A DNA stretch of 64,000 bases from Nitrospira sp. (GTDB taxonomy: Bacteria > Nitrospirota > Nitrospiria > Nitrospirales > Nitrospiraceae). Position numbers and translations under genes: made by a program. The notes under the pieces were generated by a model. The model did not search any database. It was not told the DNA's origin and saw only the letters and a list, made by a program, of their open reading frames with translations. The DNA lies in NCBI GenBank assembly GCA_029194675.1, contig JARFXP010000006.1:62001-126000 (forward strand). The letters are read 5' to 3'. Shown here piece after piece: positions 27,172 to 34,185 of this stretch. Numbering within the stretch: position 1 is the first letter of the stretch; every line of letters begins with the position of its first letter.

Positions 27172-28109
27172 GACGTGACCTCATTCGAGGATCGATGCAT
27201 GAGATGGATGAACACGTCTTCCAGACCAGTGGGCACGCGCTGCCATTCATACGGCGCAGCACGAGACGCCGAAACCGTCGCGTCGAGCGCGACAGGGTCG
27301 TCTCCGCTCACGTGCAACCGATCACCAAACGCGACGGCTTGTTGCACGCCTGGTTGTCGGCGCAAGATTCCCGCCAATTGCTGAAGATCCGGCCCACTGA
27401 CGGACCAAGTGGTAAGCTGCGCCTGGATGATGACATCGGCGACAGTTCCATAGGTGAGTAACTTCCCATAGGCGATGTAGGCAAGGCGATGGCAGCGCTC
27501 GGCTTCATCCATATAGTGGGTGGTGATCAAGAAGGTGAGGCCTTCGGCGGCCAATTCGTGAATCTGTTCCCAAAATTCTCTGCGCGCTTTCGGATCGACG
27601 CCGGCCGTCGGTTCATCCAAGAGCAATAACTTGGGCCGATGGATCAGACAGGCCGCCAACGCAAGTCGCTGCTTCCACCCTCCCGACAACTGACCGGCCA
27701 GCTGCTCTCGTCGATCGGTGAGGCCCAACCGCTCGAGGCTCTGCTCGACGGACTCGCGGCGACGATGAACTTCAAACATCCGGGCAACGAAATCGAGATT
27801 CTCGGCGATGCTCAAGTCTTCGTAGAAACTGAACCGCTGGGTCATGTAACCCACCGCGGCTTTGATGGCTTCGCTTTCGGTGATGACGTCGTAGCCGAGA
27901 CAGGTACCGCTCCCTCCATCCGGGTGCAGGAGACCGCACAGCATGCGGATGAACGTCGTCTTGCCGCTGCCGTTCGGCCCGAGGAAGCCACAAATCTCGC
28001 CACGACGTACCTGCAGCCCGATGTTGTCGACCACGGTCCGTGACCCAAACCGCTTGGTCATGCCCTGTACGTCGATGACCAATTCTTGTCCGTTGACATC
28101 CTGGTTCAT
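27168..28109 (-). CDS. ABC exporter ATP-binding protein
   Basis: This 313-residue ATPase has Walker A GPNGSGKTTF near residue 40, the signature LSGGWKQRLALAACLIHRPK (LSGGW in place of LSGGQ), Walker B LLLLDEPTAGVD, and the switch His in LITTHYMD. The C-terminal 85 residues form the extra domain common in ABC-2 exporter ATPases. It powers the permease encoded directly downstream (4-bp overlap). Its own start overlaps the HlyD stop by 4 bp. Only one ATPase domain is present, unlike the double-domain RbbA type. Confidence 0.94.
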   Translation of the reverse strand: MNQDVNGQELVIDVQGMTKRFGSRTVVDNIGLQVRRGEICGFLGPNGSGKTTFIRMLCGLLHPDGGSGTCLGYDVITESEAIKAAVGYMTQRFSFYEDLSIAENLDFVARMFEVHRRRESVEQSLERLGLTDRREQLAGQLSGGWKQRLALAACLIHRPKLLLLDEPTAGVDPKARREFWEQIHELAAEGLTFLITTHYMDEAERCHRLAYIAYGKLLTYGTVADVIIQAQLTTWSVSGPDLQQLAGILRRQPGVQQAVAFGDRLHVSGDDPVALDATVSASRAAPYEWQRVPTGLEDVFIHLMHRSSNEVTS

Positions 28110-29095
28110 GGAGCACCGTTGAATCGTACATCCACCGGTTGACCGGGGTGCAGATTGCGCGCGGTATCCTGGTCAAACAGCGCTTCAATCATGAAGACCA
28201 GCTTCTCGCGGTTCTCCTGGCTATAGATGACCGGCGGGGTATACTCTGCCCGTGGAGAAATATAGCCCACCTTTCCCTGAACCATGCCCTGCACACCATC
28301 AACCGTGATCTGGACTACATCGCCGAGTTTGATGGTCCCAACCCTTGTCTCAGGTACAAACGCACGCACTTTGATGTGGTCGGGCGGCAGCAGGACAACC
28401 ACGGGACGTCCGGCAGCTACCCATTCTCCTTCACGGTACAGGGTGTCGAAAACCAACCCTGCCTTCGGCGCCGCTTGGCGTTTTTGCGCGAGAGCCCATT
28501 CTGCCCCGGCCAACGCCGCTTCCCTTGCACGAACCTCTGCTTCGGCTGCCGCGACTTGATCCGCACGAGCCCCTAACACCGCTGTGTTCAGATCGGCTTT
28601 CAGTTGCGCGACCTGCTGTTGATTCTGGTCCCGTGCCGCGCGTGCGCGATCCAATTCCATTTCCACTACGGCACCGGGCATAGCCTTGAGCCCTTCCTGT
28701 CGCGTGACTTCTTGCACAGAAAGGCGCAGCGCTGCCTGCGCATATTTCAGTTGCGCCCTGAGCGATTCGATCTCAGAGGGCCGTTTTCCCTTCTTCGCAT
28801 CATCGAGGTTGGCCAGCGCTTGGCTGAGTTTCTTCGCTGCTTCGTCACGGGCGGCTTGCTCTGACACCTGTTCCAGGGCGAAAAGGGGATCGCCCGCACT
28901 GACCTGTTCTCCACGCCGTACGGACAAGGATGCAAGCGCACCGGCATAGGGCGAAGCCACGTAGACGTATTCACCCTCGACGTAGCCCTGAACTTGATCG
29001 GACGAAGATCGTCCACAGCCCGACTGGACCACGGCAACCACCAGCGTGAATGCCAGAATCAGCCCCTGCGTAGTTCCTGGACGACCTACAGCCAT
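28106..29095 (-). CDS. HlyD-family membrane fusion protein
   Basis: This 329-residue adaptor has an N-terminal lipoprotein-like signal (LILAFTLVVAVVQSGCGRSS), with the lipobox Cys in QSGC. A biotinyl-lipoyl-like half-motif (VYVASPYAGALASLSVRRGE) follows, then a long coiled-coil hairpin (about 75-210, rich in A, Q, E, R and K) and the barrel domain KAGLVFDTLYREGEWVAAGR. It links the inner-membrane ABC pump to an outer-membrane channel, which is not encoded here. It starts 4 bp after the TetR stop. Confidence 0.92.
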   Translation of the reverse strand: MAVGRPGTTQGLILAFTLVVAVVQSGCGRSSSDQVQGYVEGEYVYVASPYAGALASLSVRRGEQVSAGDPLFALEQVSEQAARDEAAKKLSQALANLDDAKKGKRPSEIESLRAQLKYAQAALRLSVQEVTRQEGLKAMPGAVVEMELDRARAARDQNQQQVAQLKADLNTAVLGARADQVAAAEAEVRAREAALAGAEWALAQKRQAAPKAGLVFDTLYREGEWVAAGRPVVVLLPPDHIKVRAFVPETRVGTIKLGDVVQITVDGVQGMVQGKVGYISPRAEYTPPVIYSQENREKLVFMIEALFDQDTARNLHPGQPVDVRFNGAP

Positions 29096-29099
29096 CGGT

Positions 29100-29714
29100 T
29101 CACCGATTGCGCCGGTTGTTCAGTGCCCCTTCGAGGATGATTCGAATGATTGATGAGTATCCAGTTTCTAAAGTCAGGCCAAGTTCCACCAGTTTGGGAG
29201 GATTCATGATCGTCTGTACGGCTCCGAGTAGGATCTCGATAATGAGATGAACGGGGATATCGTTTCTGATGAGGCCGGCCTTCCGCCCTTCTTCAAACAG
29301 TTCGCCGAAGTGCTGGCGGATCAAGTCTCGACGACGCCGTTCGATGACCTGAAATAGCTCGGGCAGCTCACGCCCGATGTCCCGCACAAATGGTGGTTGA
29401 ATCTCAGCTGTGTGTTGTTGCACACAATCCAGCAGGTTCCGGAGCGTCGTCTCGACACTCCGCCCGGCTTTTCTTTTCAGACGAGAGAGGTCTGCTTCGA
29501 CTTCCCCGAACTTCTCCTGCATGATGGCTTGGACGAGCACGGTCTTGCTGGGGAAATGGGCGTACAAGGTTTTCTTGCTCATCCCGAGTTCGGTGGCAAT
29601 ATCGTCCATGCTGACCGCTCTGAATCCATGGGTGAAGAATTGTCGCCGGGCCGCGCGGACGACCCTATCGGCTGGAGAACGACTCGGAATGATTTTGCCT
29701 GTTGACTTCTTCAT
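29100..29714 (-). CDS. TetR-family regulator of the ABC exporter operon
   Basis: This 204-residue regulator has an N-terminal HTH (FFTHGFRAVSMDDIATELGM-SKKTLYAHF, residues about 25-60) and a helical ligand domain. It is the first gene of its own operon, followed at 4 bp by hlyD. A promoter with TTGACA and TATAAA lies upstream, and a 6-bp inverted repeat spans the -10 box. Autorepression with derepression by a pump substrate is the simplest model. The ligand is unknown. Confidence 0.93.
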   Translation of the reverse strand: MKKSTGKIIPSRSPADRVVRAARRQFFTHGFRAVSMDDIATELGMSKKTLYAHFPSKTVLVQAIMQEKFGEVEADLSRLKRKAGRSVETTLRNLLDCVQQHTAEIQPPFVRDIGRELPELFQVIERRRRDLIRQHFGELFEEGRKAGLIRNDIPVHLIIEILLGAVQTIMNPPKLVELGLTLETGYSSIIRIILEGALNNRRNR

Positions 29715-29740
29715 ACGGGACGGATCATATGAGCACTAGA

Positions 29741-29766
29741 GAAACTAAAATGGTTTTATAAGTTTC
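29741..29766. promoter_or_regulatory. Probable TetR operator GAAACT-N14-AGTTTC
   Basis: This inverted repeat covers the -10 box of the promoter at 29755-29782, directly upstream of tetR. Arms are perfect over 6 bp with further partial symmetry inside. Position over the RNA polymerase site fits repression by the adjacent TetR protein. Confidence 0.5.
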
Positions 29767-29782
29767 CTGCATGAGTTGTCAA
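29755..29782 (-). promoter_or_regulatory. Sigma-70 promoter of tetR-hlyD-ABC operon
   Basis: On the minus strand TTGACA (29777-29782) is followed after 16 bp by TATAAA (29755-29760), about 41 bp upstream of the tetR ATG. This is the best -35/-10 pair on the minus strand of this region. Confidence 0.6.
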
Positions 29783-29799
29783 TCAGGAAATCTCCTCCT

Positions 29800-29962
29800 T
29801 TAGCAGGCTGCGGAAAACCCCCTTCGTTCATCCTTCGGGAGCCTCAGGACGAACGAAGCGGTGATTAAATATGCTGAGGTTTCCGTTCCAGTTGAGCCCT
29901 TCGACTGATCTCACGACGGGTCTGGCGAAGCACGGAAACCGCGTTTTCTACAGCCCTGCTAA
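29800..29962. repeat. MITE-like palindromic element, 163 bp
   Basis: Terminal inverted repeats TTAGCAGG-CTGCGGAAAAC and GTTTTCTACAGCCCTGCTAA match at all but two positions and one gap. Inside are nested hairpins: CTTCGTTC...GAACGAAG and GGTTTCCGT...ACGGAAACC. No ORF is encoded. The left end is 18 bp upstream of the tetR -35 box. It looks like a non-autonomous transposable element, but no matching transposase is in the window. Confidence 0.55.
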
Positions 29963-30299
29963 GTGTTTCTTCTCTGGGGGTGGCGTCGATCCTGGAGCCC
30001 GTTGGCCACAGTGGAAGAGGTCGACTGAGGATGGGTGGAGCGAGAATGAACGGGCTGGGTCGCTAACCGCACCCGCTGATCCTTACTGTTGCCCTTGATG
30101 GGCCGTTCAACCGCGCGACCTAACTGATGAGTCTTGATCGATTCGCGTCCGTCGTGAAATTTCTTGTTCCTGACAAACCCGGACACCATTCTCGCGTGGG
30201 GAAGTAGATGCGGAGGAGAACCAGCAGAGATTCTTCTAGCGGACTATCGATTGTGCGGGCAAGTGATGTCGAGGCAGGGCGCTTTCTCGTCTACAACCC

Positions 30300-30355
30300 T
30301 CTACCCCATTCCCACCCGCTGGCTTCATAGCACTTTCCCTTGAGACGGCTCGCTT
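30300..30355 (-). pseudogene. Fossil 3' end of glycine-zipper lipoprotein gene (copy C)
   Basis: A minus-strand frame reads SRLKGKCYEASGWEWG, close to CLKEKGYEVSGWE at the end of the intact gene at 31560-31994. The stop codon is lost and no upstream coding sequence remains. It is thus a degraded duplicate. Confidence 0.45.
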
Positions 30356-30434
30356 CGGATACAATGCAAATCAGAATTGTTCTGTAAACCGACCATCATT
30401 CAACACTTGCCCAGCACGGCTGCTCCAGCTTCAG

Positions 30435-31055
30435 TTACAACCCTTCAGAATGAGTTTGTTGTTTGTCACCTCGACTCTCGCTAATGGGCAAGGATTTCCC
30501 GCCGTCATCTCTCAGACAGAATGTTTGTTCTTCAGCGGGATGATGTCCCATCGGACCTCCATAATAAGAAAAGTCCGCCGCTTCCGCTTCCCGGGTATTC
30601 CAAATGTGAAGACACTGCGCCAGAAGGTGCGGCAGCACTCTCGGAGCTCCACCGATTATTTCCGTGCTGGCTCTCTCGGTCATTCCGACAACGACGAGTT
30701 TGTTGCCTCTCTGCAACATGCTGGATTCCGGAGAGCCGTTAAAGGCAACGGCGTACCAGAATGAGTCTCCGCGTTCCACACTCTTAGTACCATATGTCGT
30801 ATGGTTCTCGATGGGCTGCGCCTCGACAAGAAGGACGACACCTTCCGGTTTCCGAACAACCTCTATGATTTCTCCTCCCAATTCCACTTTGTGTGAGACA
30901 AAGTCGTCGTTCGACGGGTGATAGGTCTGTTGCTGCCAAGCCTCGAGGTCAAAGGTATTGGTTTCGACGTTTTTCATCACCTCTGGAGGAAACATCGGTA
31001 TGATTGTGCAGGCTTCCAACAATACACACATCGCAAACAGTCCGATCATGCGCAT
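30435..31055 (-). CDS. Slp-family outer-membrane lipoprotein
   Basis: This 206-residue protein starts at the ATG at 31055. A lipoprotein signal (MRMIGLFAMCVLLEAC) ends in the lipobox Cys at 16. The next part (FPPEVMKNVETNTFDLEAW) and VSHKVELGGEIIEVVRKPEG match the Slp (starvation-inducible lipoprotein) family, a beta-rich outer-membrane-attached protein of unclear function. The C-terminal 60 residues (YYGGPMGHHPAEE and onward) are extra and His-rich. It stands alone on its strand. Confidence 0.75.
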   Translation of the reverse strand: MRMIGLFAMCVLLEACTIIPMFPPEVMKNVETNTFDLEAWQQQTYHPSNDDFVSHKVELGGEIIEVVRKPEGVVLLVEAQPIENHTTYGTKSVERGDSFWYAVAFNGSPESSMLQRGNKLVVVGMTERASTEIIGGAPRVLPHLLAQCLHIWNTREAEAADFSYYGGPMGHHPAEEQTFCLRDDGGKSLPISESRGDKQQTHSEGL

Positions 31056-31559
31056 GGCAAATCTTCTCCCTTGCTCCAGCACTCCAAAAACAACGGTCGG
31101 TGAGAGCGCTAAGAATATCGACATCATTGACCTTCATCTCCCTTGATCTGTAAAAAGTATATCGTTCGAATATGAATGGTCCATGATGAGATCGTGAAGA
31201 AATCTTCACCAGCAATCCTGCATAAATACTGATCCGTCCCCGGTATGAGTTTCTCGATCTTCAACATGACGTATCGCCAGGCTTCTTCGCGTGAACCGTT
31301 GTCCAGCGTGACAAAGGAAGGTCAGTTGCCTATCCGAAGGAGTTGAGCCGGCATGAGGAGGATGCGGTTTTGCCACGTGGCAGACTGGAAATCCTCAGGC
31401 AAGCACAGAGATATTGGCAGGAATACGCTTGGGAGAGTGAATCAGGTCAGACGGTGTCGAAGTCACATGTCCGCTGTGGTCTTTGTAGATTCGGAGAGGG
31501 ATGGTAGTGGATCGGGGGATGCCTTACGTCTACTGATAGGAACCAAACGACCTTTCGGA
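31056..31559. other. Intergenic region with repeated gene fragment
   Basis: The 504-bp stretch contains the second copy of a repeated C-terminal fragment (31395-31510) downstream of the glycine-zipper gene. The part at 31056-31390 presumably holds the Slp promoter on the minus strand. No further gene is supported. Confidence 0.4.
31395..31510 (-). repeat. Repeated C-terminal gene fragment, copy B
   Basis: In frame this reads TTIPLRIYKDHSGHV, then PSDLIHSPKRIPANISVLA and a TGA at 31395. It parallels copy A at 25723-25855 (TTVLIRLYKNHGRHG, WPDLIQRLNRIPA). Both lie about 80 bp downstream of a glycine-zipper lipoprotein 3' end, so a segment containing both has been duplicated. Confidence 0.5.
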
Positions 31560-31994
31560 CTACTCCCAACCGCTGACTTCATAGCCCTTTTCCTTAAGAC
31601 AGCCCGAGACGGCATCGGCATATCGCGGTTCCGGTTCCAACGGCTTGAATGTTCCACCGAGTAGTCCAACGACCAATCCAAGACCGCTACCGGCAGCGGC
31701 CCCGATCGTCACTCCTGGTAATCCCCCCATCACCCCAGCCGACGCGCCGACCGCACCACCGAGCGTCAGGCCGAGTATGGCGCCGGTCGCCGCATTCGCG
31801 CTCTGGTGCACACCAGGCTGCAACCCGGTCCCTTCAACTTTCTTCCGACAGGATTCAACCTCCTGCTGAGCCATCTCTCTGCCATACAAGTGAAGTTGTT
31901 TATTGGACCGGAAGATCGGCTGTGGGTCAGTGCAGGAGGTAAGGGTTATGAGTGCCGCATACACAACAAGACGATGCCATGACCGATTGACCAC
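31560..31994 (-). CDS. Glycine-zipper lipoprotein 1
   Basis: This 144-residue protein starts with GTG at 31994. A lipoprotein signal (LVVYAALITLTSC) places Cys at 21. The middle (about 65-115) is a glycine-zipper hairpin: TGAILGLTLGGAVGASAGVM and TIGAAAGSGLGLVVGLLGG. The end, YADAVSGCLKEKGYEVSGWE, pairs with an earlier CRKK to allow a disulfide. Such proteins insert in the outer membrane or span it as small oligomers. A paralogue lies at 32266-32697. Confidence 0.82.
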   Translation of the reverse strand: MVNRSWHRLVVYAALITLTSCTDPQPIFRSNKQLHLYGREMAQQEVESCRKKVEGTGLQPGVHQSANAATGAILGLTLGGAVGASAGVMGGLPGVTIGAAAGSGLGLVVGLLGGTFKPLEPEPRYADAVSGCLKEKGYEVSGWE

Positions 31995-32132
31995 AAAAAC
32001 CCCTTTGAATGCTTTCCCTGCTTTTCTTCACTTCTCACCCTTTGGAGCAAATGTCGAGGCTTTTTCAATTGCGCACATATCTAGTGGTTTTGTTCTACTT
32101 GCTCCTATCTTTCTTTCCCTACTCTTTCCATC
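31995..32132. other. Intergenic spacer between the glycine-zipper genes
   Basis: This AT-rich spacer lies upstream of glycine-zipper lipoprotein 1 and should hold its minus-strand promoter. No ORF or repeat was seen before the palindromic element at 32133. Confidence 0.3.
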
Positions 32133-32255
32133 AGGGCTGCGTACGGGAGGGGTTCCTCCTGCGCGCATGCATCGAGCACCGCCCTTAATTTTTACTCAGA
32201 TTGTGTCTCGTGTGAGCGATGCGCGAGCACAGGAACATTTCCCGTACGCAGCCCT
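32133..32255 (-). repeat. 3'-end palindromic element, copy 1
   Basis: Perfect 16-bp arms (AGGGCTGCGTACGGGA at 32133-32148 and its complement at 32240-32255) enclose a core with TGCGCGCATGCATCGAGCAC and GATGCGCGAGCACAGG. It begins 10 bp after the stop of the minus-strand gene at 32266-32697. The core is closely like that of the element at 55529-55636, and the reverse complement of the one at 45126-45237. The arms differ between copies but always pair. Confidence 0.75.
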
Positions 32256-32265
32256 CCCCTCTCCC

Positions 32266-32697
32266 TCACTGCCAGCCTGTCACTTCATATCCCTTCTCTT
32301 GCAAACAGCGGTTGACGAAATTCGTGTAAGTCTGGTTTGGTTGCGAGGGACTCGCAGCATGAAACAAACCGGTCAGGAGCCCCCAGACCGCTCCACTCGC
32401 AGCACCGATCATCGATCCTCGTCCCGCTCCTCCGAAAATCGCTCCCCCAACCGCTCCACTTGCGGCACCGACTCCGGCGCCGACGGCCGTGCTCGTTGCG
32501 ACACGTCCTCCCTTGCTTCCTCCACCTTCCACCGCGCCTGCCGACTCTGCCAACTGCCGACAGGCTTCGATATCACGCTCCGCCCCGTCTTTTCCCACCG
32601 ACTCCAGCTGGGCATTGGGATAGAGCACCGGACGTGCGCTGGAGCAGGCTGAGAGCATCAACAGCGCGAGGACGGCGCTCATTCGTAATCCCTTCAT
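32266..32697 (-). CDS. Glycine-zipper lipoprotein 2
   Basis: This 143-residue protein starts at the ATG at 32697, overlapping the DUF167 stop (ATGA). The signal MSAVLALLMLSAC gives Cys at 18. The zipper region is GAGVGAASGAVGGAIFGGAG and SMIGAASGAVWGLLTG. The end (NFVNRCLQEKGYEVTGWQ) parallels lipoprotein 1. Both proteins share the layout lipobox, one Cys near 45, zipper and a final Cys, so they are paralogues. Function is unknown; envelope stability or pore formation are options. Confidence 0.83.
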   Translation of the reverse strand: MKGLRMSAVLALLMLSACSSARPVLYPNAQLESVGKDGAERDIEACRQLAESAGAVEGGGSKGGRVATSTAVGAGVGAASGAVGGAIFGGAGRGSMIGAASGAVWGLLTGLFHAASPSQPNQTYTNFVNRCLQEKGYEVTGWQ

Positions 32698-33020
32698 ATC
32701 CGCTCCGTTTCTTGCTCGTTTCGCGACAGCAATCGAGCCAAGAGCACCTGAGCCGAGACATCCTTCACACACAGTCGTTTGCGCCGAGCTTCGGTCCCTG
32801 CGTGAATGCGTACGTTTGCGCGCGGCACAGCACACCGCTCGGCGATGAAGCAGATCAGTTCGTCGTTGGCGGCACCGTCGATCGGGCGAGCTGCCAGGCG
32901 GATCTTTATAGCGTCGCCATGAATTCCGACGCACTCAGTACGTGAAGACCCGGGTTGGACATGTACGGTCAGGAGCGCCCCGCGCTCACTATCCCGTGCG
33001 ATGGTAGGAAGGGAATTCAC
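32694..33020 (-). CDS. DUF167 (YggU-like) protein
   Basis: This 108-residue protein starts with GTG at 33020. It shows the YggU/DUF167 pattern: LLTVHVQPGSSRTECVGIHG, IKIRLAARPIDGAANDELI, and RANVRIHAGTEARRKRLCVK. The family has a small alpha/beta fold of unknown function. Its stop overlaps the glycine-zipper lipoprotein start. The extra C-terminal residues (LLARLLSRNEQETERI) are not typical. Confidence 0.88.
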   Translation of the reverse strand: MNSLPTIARDSERGALLTVHVQPGSSRTECVGIHGDAIKIRLAARPIDGAANDELICFIAERCAVPRANVRIHAGTEARRKRLCVKDVSAQVLLARLLSRNEQETERI

Positions 33021-33029
33021 TAGCCCACA

Positions 33030-33251
33030 TTATTCATGACAGTTCGTCGCGAGATTGCGGAGTCGCCAAGCGAGACGGGCGCACGGAGGCGCGAGGAAGG
33101 GAAGCAGACTTGAAACAGTCCGTTGACAGACCGAGCAGCGAGTCCGCCCGCCTGGCCACGATAAGCTCCTGGCAAGGCTTGTCGCAGCGGCGAATCCACA
33201 ATTGCAGCAGAAATGCTCATGAATGATGTGGGCTAGAATCGATGGATTCAA
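33030..33251 (-). CDS. Possible small zinc-ribbon protein (73 aa)
   Basis: A TTG start overlaps the stop of the CbbQ-like gene (TTGA), and the frame ends 10 bp before the DUF167 start. It contains [14 protein letters not shown] and, 20 residues later, [10 protein letters not shown], a CxxC-like pair arrangement that could bind zinc. Another frame (33020-33220) also fills the gap, and no clear ribosome site is visible, so coding status is uncertain. Confidence 0.3.
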   Translation of the reverse strand: MNPSILAHIIHEHFCCNCGFAAATSLARSLSWPGGRTRCSVCQRTVSSLLPFLAPPCARLAWRLRNLATNCHE

Positions 33252-34063
33252 AAGATCGCCTTCACGAATTCGAGTATCGCGCGTTGCATGTCCGAATCAT
33301 CAGTGATCGGACGAGCGACGGCCACATCACAGGCCCGCTCGGGCGGCACGCCTTGCTTGATGAGCGTACCGGCGTAGATCAAGAGTCTGGTACTGACTCC
33401 TTCCTCCAACCCGTGGTTCCTCAAGTTGCGGACCCTTTGTCCGAGCTTGACGAGATTTCCGGCGATTGCAGGCTCCACCCCCGCTTCCCGCTGAACCACC
33501 ATCGCTTCGATGTCCGGAGCGGGATAGTCGAATTCAATCGCCACGAATCGTTGCTTCGTGCTTTGCTTCAGATCTTTGAGGACACTCTGGTAGCCGGGGT
33601 TGTAGGAGATCACCAGCATGAACTCGTCGGCTGCCTCCACAATCTGGCCTTTTTTCTCGATCGGGAGCACCCGCCGGTCATCGCTGAGAGGATGGATGAT
33701 GACGGTCGTGTCCTTTCTCGCTTCCACTACTTCGTCGAGATAGACAATGGCCCCATGCTTCACTCCGGCGGTCAAGGGCCCATCCATCCATACGGTATCC
33801 TGCCCCTTGAGGAGATAACGGCCCACCAAGTCGGATGCCGTGAGATCCTCGTGACAGGCGACCGTGATCAACGGTCGGCCGAGCCTGTACGCCATGTATT
33901 GAACAAAACGGGTTTTCCCGCAGCCGGTCGGTCCCTTGAGCATGACCGGCAGTTTTTTCTCGGCGGCAATGGTGAACAGGCCGATCTCCCCACAGACCTC
34001 CGCGTAAAACGGTTCCTGCAGGATGCGATACTTGGCTACATCGACTTCCCGCGCTTGCTGCAT
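33248..34063 (-). CDS. AAA+ ATPase of the CbbQ/NirQ/NorQ/GpvN family
   Basis: This 271-residue MoxR-type AAA+ protein has Walker [16 protein letters not shown] near residue 45, Walker [16 protein letters not shown], sensor 1 in [12 protein letters not shown], and the CbbQ_C region near the end. Family members remodel or activate metalloenzymes (Rubisco, nitric oxide reductase) together with a VWA-domain partner (CbbO/NorD). No such partner is next to it here. The ATG at 34063 is preferred over TTG one codon earlier. The target enzyme is unknown. Confidence 0.92.
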   Translation of the reverse strand: MQQAREVDVAKYRILQEPFYAEVCGEIGLFTIAAEKKLPVMLKGPTGCGKTRFVQYMAYRLGRPLITVACHEDLTASDLVGRYLLKGQDTVWMDGPLTAGVKHGAIVYLDEVVEARKDTTVIIHPLSDDRRVLPIEKKGQIVEAADEFMLVISYNPGYQSVLKDLKQSTKQRFVAIEFDYPAPDIEAMVVQREAGVEPAIAGNLVKLGQRVRNLRNHGLEEGVSTRLLIYAGTLIKQGVPPERACDVAVARPITDDSDMQRAILEFVKAIF

Positions 34064-34185
34064 CAACGATTCGCCCCTCGTCTGGACATGAGATCGATCC
34101 GCCTGACCTCAGCAGATCTCAAGTCTTTGCCACAATAAACGGAATAAAATGCGAAGATCAAGCAAGGGGGCGTCTGAGCTGTCCG

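Larger units (their letters stand above)
29783..30434. other. Non-coding region with palindromic element and gene fossil
   Basis: The 652-bp stretch separates tetR from the Slp-like gene. It contains a MITE-like element (29800-29962), a frame without family match (29959-30189 minus) that I do not regard as a gene, and a fossil glycine-zipper 3' end (30300-30355). No tRNA or other RNA gene was recognised. Confidence 0.5.

Noticed and set aside
29959..30189. 76-codon minus-strand frame downstream of the MITE-like element
   Set aside because: No family match, irregular composition, and it runs into the repeat element; probably chance.
33020..33220. 66-codon minus-strand frame overlapping the DUF167 start
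   Set aside because: It competes with the frame at 33030-33251, lacks the Cys pairs and has no clear ribosome site; only one can be real and evidence for this one is weaker.
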